Assembly: GCA_030630425.1 (NCBI GenBank)
Contig: DAOVNB010000051.1
Span: 1-5,660 of the forward strand
Source: an archaeon
Lineage (GTDB): Archaea > EX4484-52 > B79-G9
Direction: 5' to 3'
DNA: 5,660 nucleotides
Shown: positions 1-4,353 of the stretch, in pieces
How the letters are laid out: every line of letters begins with the position of its first letter
Numbering within the stretch: position 1 is the stretch's first letter
Notes under the pieces: generated by a model
The model's input: only the letters and a program-made list of their open reading frames with translations
The model's database searches: none
Told to the model about the DNA's origin: nothing
Program-made: the position numbers and the translations under genes

Positions 1-557
1 GCTGCTGCAAACACAATTGAATATGTTATGTATTTTTCACCATATAGGCAGCCAATAAGCATTCCTGCAAGGATAATTGAAACTCTTTCTGCGCGCTCAA
101 GAATGCCTCCCATGTTTTTAATTTTTTCTTCTGTTAATGTTTTTTTATGGTCTGCATATACTTTTGCAAATGAGGTCATGCAGCTTCCAAAAAACAAAAG
201 CATGAAAAGCCAGATATACCCGGGAAGATAGAATGCCGGTATGATGTAAAAAGCGAGCCCGAAAAGCAGGAATGCTTCTGTAATCCGGTCTGATATTCCG
301 TCAAGATATGCGCCGATTGCGGTCTCTTTATTTTTCCTGCGCGCAACAGCGCCGTCCACGGCATCGCAAAATACAGCGGCAAGGAAAAACACAAACCCGT
401 AAAAAAGGAATTTTTTGTAAAGTGCTAAAAACCCAATAAATGCAAACAGTAGTGATAGAATTGTCCATGATGTGGGGGATATGGGTATTTTTGAGAATAT
501 AGTACCTAAAATATCGCTTATTTTTTTTGAGGTGTTGGGATAACGGCTTTTAAGCAT
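1..557 (-). CDS. CDP-alcohol phosphatidyltransferase, probable archaetidylinositol-phosphate synthase (C-terminus cut)
   Basis: Integral membrane enzyme that would transfer a polar head group (likely inositol-1-phosphate) onto CDP-archaeol, displacing CMP, in archaeal phospholipid synthesis. Reading the minus strand from the ATG at 557 gives 185 uninterrupted codons to the window edge. The family signature DGx2ARx8Gx3Dx3D is complete: D65, D68-G69, A72-R73, G82, D86 and D90. These Asp residues bind the divalent metals and CDP. Hydrophobic stretches lie at about 31-47, 50-64, 92-112, 114-127 and 159-173, as in this multi-spanning family. The later GGILERAER segment (150-158) resembles the G..ERAER region of archaeal archaetidylinositol-phosphate synthases, where SYVRARAE usually precedes it; here that part reads TSFAKVYAD (128-136). 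The substrate is inferred from this resemblance, and archaetidylglycerol-phosphate synthase is the main alternative. A GTG at 566 is an in-frame alternative start. It is transcribed divergently from thrS. Confidence 0.85.
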   Translation of the reverse strand, partial: MLKSRYPNTSKKISDILGTIFSKIPISPTSWTILSLLFAFIGFLALYKKFLFYGFVFFLAAVFCDAVDGAVARRKNKETAIGAYLDGISDRITEAFLLFGLAFYIIPAFYLPGYIWLFMLLFFGSCMTSFAKVYADHKKTLTEEKIKNMGGILERAERVSIILAGMLIGCLYGEKYITYSIVFAA

Positions 558-572
558 TGCAATCACTAAAAA

Positions 573-599
573 ATTTATAAACCTGCATGTTTAATAATT
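573..599 (-). promoter_or_regulatory. Candidate TATA boxes for the minus-strand lipid gene
   Basis: Two AT-rich boxes precede the ATG at 557 on the minus strand: TTTATAAAT (581-573) and TTATTAAAC (about 598-590). The nearer box is only about 20 bases from the ATG at its centre, slightly too close for a leaderless start. The farther one would put the transcript start near 568 with a leader of about 10 bases. TTTATAAA is symmetric, so it could also serve the plus strand and start a leader of about 125 bases before thrS. Which box is used cannot be decided from the sequence. Confidence 0.35.
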
Positions 600-687
600 G
601 ATTGATTGGTATGGGTGGATGTCTTACAGTACGGAAAAACTGAACACTTATTTTCTTTAGCATCCAATATATGTTTCATGCGATTAC

Positions 688-694
688 TTTATAG
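688..694 (+). promoter_or_regulatory. Candidate TATA box of thrS
   Basis: TTTATAG is centred at 691. At the usual archaeal spacing of about 26 bases, transcription would start near 717, leaving a leader of about 13 bases that still contains the AGGTGG ribosome-binding site. The upstream BRE region is not a strong match, so this is a spacing-based call. Confidence 0.4.
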
Positions 695-718
695 TCTTTT
701 TTCAATTAAATTTAATTT

Positions 719-724
719 AGGTGG
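719..724 (+). promoter_or_regulatory. Shine-Dalgarno site that sets the thrS start
   Basis: AGGTGG is complementary to the CCUCC-proximal 3' end of archaeal 16S rRNA (AGGTG core) and ends five bases before the ATG at 730. It overlaps an in-frame GTG at 721 that would otherwise extend the protein by three residues. A site cannot well be both the ribosome-binding site and the start codon, so the ATG is preferred. Confidence 0.7.
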
Positions 725-729
725 TTTTT

Positions 730-2661
730 ATGAGTGATGTTGTTGTAACGCTTCCGGACGGGTCGAAAAAGAATGTTTCAAAAGGCACGACAATAAAAGA
801 TATTGCATTTTCTATAGGCGAAGGGCTTGGCAGGGCTGCTGTTGCCGGGAAAATTGACGGCTCTTTAGCGGATTTGTCAAAACAGATTGAAAAAAATTCT
901 AAAGTTGAAATAATAACGACAAAATCAAAAGAAGCACTTGAAATTCTCAGGCATTCAACAGCGCATGTTTTGGCTTCTGCTGTTGTTGAATTGTTCAGGG
1001 GCGCAAAACCCACAATAGGCCCGGCTATTGAAGACGGTTTCTATTATGATTTCTATGTTGAAAAACCATTTACTTTAGATGATATTGAAAAAATAGATGC
1101 AAAGATGAAAGAAATCATAAAAAAAGATGAGTTGTTTGAACGGTCTGAAATGACGCTAAAAAAAGCAATTGAATTTTACAAAAAAGACAAAAACAAGTTC
1201 AAGCAGGAAATAATCAAAGAACACAAGGACGAAGTGCCGTCTTTTTACAAAATAGGAAAATTCATGGATTTATGCAAGGGACCGCATGTTTTATCAACAG
1301 GTGCTATAAGCGCATTCAAGCTTACAAAAACATCGAGCGCCTACTGGCGCGGCGATTCGAAAAAAGAGAGCCTGCAGAGGATTTACGGGACTGCATTTTT
1401 CAGCAAAAAAGAGCTAAAAGAATATCTTGAGATGATTGCGGAAGCAGAGAAAAGAGACCACAATAAAATAGGGCGAGAGCTTGAGCTTTTCACAACACAT
1501 GAATCTGTAGGACAGGGTTTGCCTCTTTTGATGCCTAAAGGCACAAAGATGATTCAGATACTTCAGAGATTTGTAGAAGATGAAGAGGAGCAGCTAGGAT
1601 ACTTGCTTACAAAAACACCGTTTATGGCAAAAAGTGAACTTTACAAGATTTCGGGCCACTGGGATCATTACAAGGACGACATGTTTGTGATTGACGGGAA
1701 AGATGAAGTTCTTGCTTTGAGGCCAATGACCTGCCCATTTCAGTTTATAATATACAAATCAAAGTCAAAAAGCTATCGCGACCTTCCTATAAAATACAAT
1801 GAAACATCAACGCTTTTCAGGAACGAGGCTTCGGGTGAGATGCACGGGCTTATACGGGTTCGGCAGTTTACATTGTCTGAAGGGCATGTAATCTGTACAC
1901 CACAACAGCTTGAGAGTGAATTTAGGGATGTTATTGACTTGATTAAGCACTTTATGAAAACACTCGGTATTGATAAAGATATATGGTACCGGTTTTCAAA
2001 ATGGGATCCCAAAGACAAAAAGAAGTATATTGATAACCCTAAAGCATGGGATGAATCACAGAAAGCCATGAAAAAGATTCTGGATAACATGAAACTCGAT
2101 TATGTTGAGGCAGACGGCGAGGCAGCATTCTACGGCCCTAAGTTTGACATACAGTTCAAGAATGCCTATGGGAAGGAAGACACCATAATAACTGTGCAGA
2201 TAGATTTCGCACTTCCAGAGCGTTTTGACATGACTTATGTTGATAAAGACAACACAAGAAAAAGGCCGATGGTGATACACCGGTCATCTGTTGGCTGCTA
2301 TGAACGGACGCTTGCAATGCTTATTGAAAAATACGCAGGCGCGTTTCCAACGTGGATTTCGCCAGTGCAAGTAAAACTGATTACAATCGCAGACAGGCAT
2401 GTGGGCTATGCGGACAAAGTCAAGGAAAAGCTTGAGGCTTTAGGCGTGCGTGTTGAAGAAGACTATAGGACCGAAACTGTGGAATATAAAATTCGTGAAG
2501 CTCAGCTTGCCAAAATTCCTTACATGATTGTTCTTGGAGATAAAGAAATTGAGAAGAAGAAAATTACTGTCAGGACGCGCGCAGGCAAAGTGTCTTATGG
2601 CGTTGATGCTGACAAGTTTGTAAAAGACATTGTTTGCGAGATAGAATCGAAGAAGATTTAG
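730..2661 (+). CDS. thrS: Threonyl-tRNA synthetase, bacterial-type architecture
   Basis: Charges tRNA-Thr with threonine using ATP, in the cytoplasm, and should hydrolyse mischarged Ser-tRNA-Thr. From the ATG at 730 it is 643 residues, the usual length of the full bacterial-type enzyme. An N-terminal TGS domain (about 3-62) is followed by the N2 editing domain (about 63-235) with H75xxxH79, C182 and H186 intact. The class II core (about 250-535) has the motif 2 arginine R364 in FRNE and the motif 3 arginine R526, and a full catalytic zinc triad of C335, H386 and H517, matching E. coli C334/H385/H511. The anticodon-binding domain runs from about 542 to the end. The pocket is unusual: CPFQF replaces the common CPGHV after the zinc cysteine, and LSEGH (382-386) replaces E. 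coli QDDAH, so the positions of Q381 and D383 carry Leu and Glu. Many archaea instead use a ThrRS with an unrelated N-terminal editing domain, so bacterial acquisition is likely (inference). It stands as its own transcription unit. Confidence 0.96.
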   Translation: MSDVVVTLPDGSKKNVSKGTTIKDIAFSIGEGLGRAAVAGKIDGSLADLSKQIEKNSKVEIITTKSKEALEILRHSTAHVLASAVVELFRGAKPTIGPAIEDGFYYDFYVEKPFTLDDIEKIDAKMKEIIKKDELFERSEMTLKKAIEFYKKDKNKFKQEIIKEHKDEVPSFYKIGKFMDLCKGPHVLSTGAISAFKLTKTSSAYWRGDSKKESLQRIYGTAFFSKKELKEYLEMIAEAEKRDHNKIGRELELFTTHESVGQGLPLLMPKGTKMIQILQRFVEDEEEQLGYLLTKTPFMAKSELYKISGHWDHYKDDMFVIDGKDEVLALRPMTCPFQFIIYKSKSKSYRDLPIKYNETSTLFRNEASGEMHGLIRVRQFTLSEGHVICTPQQLESEFRDVIDLIKHFMKTLGIDKDIWYRFSKWDPKDKKKYIDNPKAWDESQKAMKKILDNMKLDYVEADGEAAFYGPKFDIQFKNAYGKEDTIITVQIDFALPERFDMTYVDKDNTRKRPMVIHRSSVGCYERTLAMLIEKYAGAFPTWISPVQVKLITIADRHVGYADKVKEKLEALGVRVEEDYRTETVEYKIREAQLAKIPYMIVLGDKEIEKKKITVRTRAGKVSYGVDADKFVKDIVCEIESKKI

Positions 2662-2682
2662 GGTCTTTTGTTATCTTTTTTT
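2662..2682 (+). terminator. Oligo-T terminator after thrS
   Basis: Directly after the thrS stop come two T-rich runs, TTTT (2666-2669) and seven T residues (2676-2682), with no convincing stem before them. Archaeal RNA polymerase commonly terminates at such U-tracts without a hairpin, so this probably ends the thrS transcript. Confidence 0.55.
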
Positions 2683-2944
2683 AACTTGATAGTTTACAGT
2701 ATGGTAGTATAGATATCTCAATATCTCAATATTATAATGCGTTGGAGTTTTAATGTGTTATTATGAAAACATGCTTTTATTTCATTATTCGATTATCTCG
2801 TTGTATTGTTATTATTTAATATAGATATTAGAATATATGGGTGTCACGATACAAACACATATAAAGCTTTGCAAAGAATAGTTTTCATAAGTTGTTGGAA
2901 GCTTTTATGTCTCAGTAAGGGGGACTAATTTTTCTTTGAAGTAT
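2683..2944. other. AT-rich spacer between thrS and bud32, no supported gene
   Basis: Together with the flanking terminator and promoter, this fills about 320 bases without a recognisable gene. I see no tRNA, no C/D-box pair and no long open frame on either strand. It holds a short tandem repeat at 2713-2728, an 18-codon hydrophobic mini-frame at 2763-2819, a TATA-like box (CATATAAAG, about 2859-2867), a 10-base palindrome CTTTGCAAAG (about 2867-2876) and a T-rich run near 2930-2937. None of these alone supports a gene; the last few could bound a short transcript of about 50 bases. Confidence 0.5.
2713..2728. repeat. Two tandem copies of an 8-base unit
   Basis: The unit ATATCTCA occurs at 2713-2720 and 2721-2728 and is followed by a partial third copy (ATAT). 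It lies in AT-rich spacer and may be slippage without function. Confidence 0.6.
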
Positions 2945-2960
2945 GCGAAATGTTTAATAT
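2945..2960 (+). promoter_or_regulatory. BRE/TATA promoter of bud32, leaderless spacing
   Basis: A BRE-like GCGAAATG (2945-2952) directly precedes the TATA box TTTAATAT (2953-2960). The box is centred about 26 bases before the ATG at 2982, the typical archaeal distance from TATA centre to transcription start. The mRNA should therefore begin at or beside the start codon. No Shine-Dalgarno sequence lies before the ATG, which agrees with leaderless initiation. Confidence 0.65.
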
Positions 2961-2981
2961 TCTTATGTGCTATTTACATTC

Positions 2982-3581
2982 ATGAAAAAGCTTTTACGAA
3001 CCGGGGCTGAAGCCAAGATTTATTCTAAAAACGGGATTCTTTCAAAAGAGCGAGTGAAAAAAAGTTATCGTATAGATGCAATTGATGATTGTTTAAGGAA
3101 AAGGAGAACCAAGGCAGAAGCAAAGCTGTTGGAGAAAGCGCGCGCTCTTGGTGTTTTAGTTCCAAAAGTTATGAGTGTTGAAAAATATTCAATAGATATG
3201 GAGCTTGTCGATGGCGCGCGGCTAAAAGACACACTTGATGCACGGAATACGACGGGATTTGCCAAAAAATTAGGACGTATGATTGCTGTTCTTCATAAGA
3301 ATGATATTATTCATGGAGATATTACAACTTCTAATGTTGTTGTGAAAGAAAAAGAGATATATCTTATTGATTTTGGGCTTGGTTATGTTTCTCGCGGTGT
3401 GGAAGATAAGGCTGTTGATTTGCATCTTTTGGAATCGGCGCTCTTAAGCACACATTCCACACTTAAGGACAAATTTTTTGGCGCTTTTTGTGAGAGTTAC
3501 AAAAAAGAGTATTCTGATTCTACTGCTATTTTTGTTCGAATTGATGAGATACGGCAAAGGGGCAGGTATGTTGAGCGATAA
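2982..3581 (+). CDS. bud32: KEOPS complex kinase/ATPase subunit Bud32
   Basis: Small atypical protein kinase (199 residues) of the KEOPS complex (Kae1-Bud32-Cgi121-Pcc1), which transfers threonylcarbamoyl to A37 of ANN-decoding tRNAs to make t6A. Its ATPase activity supports the Kae1 step. Visible motifs in order: GAEA (8-11) in the short P-loop substitute; K22 in a candidate ATP-lysine region; the RRT..EA..L helix (41-50) with E46 as the likely C-helix glutamate; the catalytic loop HGDITTSN (111-118) with D113 and N118; the DFG metal motif (130-132); EDKAVDLH (141-148); and the highly conserved C-terminal tail RGRYVER (193-199). The ATG at 2982 is preferred over an in-frame GTG at 2967 because the family begins close to the GAEA motif and the promoter spacing fits. 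It is standalone rather than fused to Kae1, as fusions in many methanogens are, and no kae1 is visible here. It lies 216 bases before rps15 on the same strand. Confidence 0.95.
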   Translation: MKKLLRTGAEAKIYSKNGILSKERVKKSYRIDAIDDCLRKRRTKAEAKLLEKARALGVLVPKVMSVEKYSIDMELVDGARLKDTLDARNTTGFAKKLGRMIAVLHKNDIIHGDITTSNVVVKEKEIYLIDFGLGYVSRGVEDKAVDLHLLESALLSTHSTLKDKFFGAFCESYKKEYSDSTAIFVRIDEIRQRGRYVER

Positions 3582-3582
3582 C

Positions 3583-3595
3583 AAACCTTTAAAAA
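3583..3595 (+). promoter_or_regulatory. Strong BRE/TATA promoter for the rps15 leader transcript
   Basis: AAACC (about 3583-3587) followed by TTTAAAAA (3588-3595) is close to the consensus BRE plus TATA of strong archaeal promoters, such as those of stable RNA and ribosomal protein genes. It begins two bases after the bud32 stop. The predicted transcript start is near 3612-3618, about 180 bases before the rps15 ATG. Weaker TATA-like boxes at about 3682-3688 and 3726-3733 are alternatives that would give shorter leaders. Confidence 0.55.
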
Positions 3596-3626
3596 CATTA
3601 TTGTCTATTTAGTGTTAAAACAAGGA

Positions 3627-3654
3627 CCGTATTGGTGCTTTCGCACGAGTGCGG
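3627..3654 (+). other. Stem-loop 1 of the rps15 leader
   Basis: Bases 3627-3638 pair with 3643-3654 around the tetraloop TTTC: 11 of 12 positions pair (counting G-U), with one G-G mismatch (3634/3647). The top four pairs (GTGC/GCAC) and bottom three (CCG/CGG) are Watson-Crick. Confidence 0.55.
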
Positions 3655-3657
3655 ATC

Positions 3658-3703
3658 GGATTTTGAGGGCGCTAAATTGCGTTTATACTTTTTCTCAAGA
3701 TTC
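3658..3703 (+). other. Stem-loop 2 of the rps15 leader, with a 3' bulge
   Basis: The outer helix pairs 3658-3667 with 3694-3703 (10 pairs, two of them G-U). The inner helix pairs 3668-3672 with 3679-3683 around the loop TAAATT and contains two adjacent G-U pairs beside C-G pairs. A 10-base T-rich bulge (3684-3693) separates the two helices on the 3' side. Confidence 0.45.
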
Positions 3704-3731
3704 TCCTAAAAATAAAACATCGAGGCGTTAA

Positions 3732-3766
3732 AAATGGTTCGGAAAACTGTTGTTTTCCTCCCATTT
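3732..3766 (+). other. Stem-loop 3 of the rps15 leader
   Basis: GGAAAAC (3741-3747) pairs perfectly with GTTTTCC (3752-3758) around the loop TGTT. An outer helix AAATGG/CCATTT (3732-3737 with 3761-3766) is joined through a 3-by-2 internal loop. There are 13 Watson-Crick pairs in all. It ends 17 bases before the Shine-Dalgarno site of rps15, a position suited to control of translation. Confidence 0.6.
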
Positions 3767-3783
3767 CAAACATTAGAGACATT

Positions 3784-3790
3784 GGAGATG
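3784..3790 (+). promoter_or_regulatory. Shine-Dalgarno site of rps15
   Basis: GGAGATG matches the 16S-complementary GGAGGTG at six of seven positions and ends seven bases before the ATG at 3798. This fits a leadered mRNA, unlike the neighbouring bud32 and nuclease genes. Confidence 0.65.
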
Positions 3791-3797
3791 GTTTAAA

Positions 3798-4253
3798 ATG
3801 GCAAGAATGCATACAAGAAAGAAAGGAAGCTCAAGAAGCAGAAAACCTGCAGATGCAGAAAAACCAAAATGGGTTGACTACAAAAAAGACGAAGTTGAAA
3901 AACTTGTTGTGAAATTACGGGGTGAAGAAAACACCGGAGCAAAAATAGGGCTTATACTTCGCGACCAGTATGGTATTCCTTCAGTAAAAGACATAACGGG
4001 AAAGACATTAACTCAGATTTTAAAAGACAACAAGGCTGCAGGAGAATTGCCTGAGGACCTGACAAATCTTTTAAAAAGAGCTGTCCTGGTGCAAAACCAC
4101 ATGGATAAAAATAAGAAAGATGTCCACACAAAAAGAGGCCTTCAGTGCATTGAATCGAAAATAAGGCGGCTTGGCAAATACTACAAGGCAAAGGGCGTTC
4201 TTTCGGCTGACTGGAAATACACTAAAGAGAAAGCAAAAACAATGGTTCAGTAA
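3798..4253 (+). CDS. rps15: 30S ribosomal protein S15 (uS15), archaeal/eukaryotic type
   Basis: Primary binder of the 16S rRNA central domain (h20-h21-h22 junction), needed for platform assembly in the small subunit. At 151 residues it has the archaeal/eukaryotic length, against about 89 in bacteria. A basic N-terminal tail (MARMHTRKKG..., 1-17) and an extra N-terminal domain (about 22-80, including the GLILRDQYGIPSVKDITGK stretch at 51-69) precede the S15 core. In the core, HMDKNKKDVHTKRGL (101-115) corresponds to the bacterial rRNA-binding loop with conserved H101 and D108 and Thr at 111 where E. coli has S51. IRRLGKYYK (122-130) follows as the next basic helix. The start is supported by the Shine-Dalgarno match and the family N-terminus. 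It has a long structured leader upstream and is followed by a hairpin with a T-run, so it may be a single-gene unit. Identity is secure. Confidence 0.97.
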   Translation: MARMHTRKKGSSRSRKPADAEKPKWVDYKKDEVEKLVVKLRGEENTGAKIGLILRDQYGIPSVKDITGKTLTQILKDNKAAGELPEDLTNLLKRAVLVQNHMDKNKKDVHTKRGLQCIESKIRRLGKYYKAKGVLSADWKYTKEKAKTMVQ

Positions 4254-4275
4254 GTTTAGGACAATTTATATGCTA

Positions 4276-4310
4276 TTTGCGGGAATCAACTTCCCGCAGG
4301 CAAATTTTTC
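4276..4310 (+). terminator. GC-rich hairpin plus T-run after rps15
   Basis: TGCGGGAA (4278-4285) pairs perfectly with TTCCCGCA (4291-4298) around the 5-base loop TCAAC. The T-run TTTTTC then TTT (4305-4313) starts six bases later. It resembles a bacterial intrinsic terminator, and the U-tract alone could terminate archaeal polymerase. TTTGC (4276-4280) can instead pair with GCAAA (4300-4304), placing the stem directly against the T-run. It may also protect the rps15 mRNA 3' end. Confidence 0.55.
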
Positions 4311-4325
4311 TTTAAGATAAAACAA

Positions 4326-4333
4326 TTTAATAG
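4326..4333 (+). promoter_or_regulatory. TATA box of the RecJ-like gene, leaderless spacing
   Basis: TTTAATAG follows an A-rich BRE-like stretch and is centred about 25 bases before the ATG at 4354, nearly the same geometry as at bud32. No Shine-Dalgarno match precedes the ATG, so a leaderless mRNA is likely. A second box, TTTATATG (4265-4272), would start transcription inside the hairpin and is less convincing. Confidence 0.5.
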
Positions 4334-4353
4334 TTGTTGTTCTTGTTAATGAT

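Larger units (their letters stand above)
3612..3797 (+). promoter_or_regulatory. Structured 5' leader of rps15, or an unrecognised small RNA
   Basis: This non-coding stretch between the strong TATA box and rps15 is markedly richer in foldable sequence than the other spacers. Three consecutive stem-loops can be drawn by hand (3627-3654, 3658-3703, 3732-3766), followed by the ribosome-binding site. I recognise no known archaeal RNA family: there is no RUGAUGA/CUGA pair, no clear ACA box at the right distance from a stem, and no tRNA signature. Bacterial S15 represses its own mRNA through several unrelated leader structures, so feedback by S15 is a reasonable hypothesis but is inference only. 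Alternatives are a separate small RNA from the 3588 promoter, with rps15 using a nearer promoter, or a bud32 3' UTR. Confidence 0.45.

Noticed and set aside
176..394. 72-codon minus-strand frame inside the lipid gene
   Set aside because: It overlaps, in another frame on the same strand, the CDP-alcohol phosphotransferase coding region with its complete signature motif, and resembles no family.
721..729. GTG at 721 as the thrS start
   Set aside because: It lies inside the AGGTGG ribosome-binding site, and the ATG at 730 has ideal spacing to it.
717..1013. 98-codon antisense frame over the start of thrS
   Set aside because: Shadow of the thrS coding frame, with no motif and no promoter or ribosome-binding site.
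2967..2981. GTG at 2967 as the bud32 start
   Set aside because: It adds five residues not expected in the family, and the TATA box spacing points to the ATG at 2982.
3541..3560. TTGATGA near the bud32 3' end as box C of a C/D sRNA
   Set aside because: No CTGA box D lies at a suitable distance, and the bases are coding.
3640..3720. H/ACA guide RNA in the rps15 leader
   Set aside because: The only ACA (about 3717-3719) is about 14 bases from the stem rather than about 3, and no K-turn pattern is evident.
3735..3745. GGTTCGGA as a tRNA T-loop signature
   Set aside because: No acceptor or anticodon stem can be built around it, and the bases are used in a perfect hairpin.
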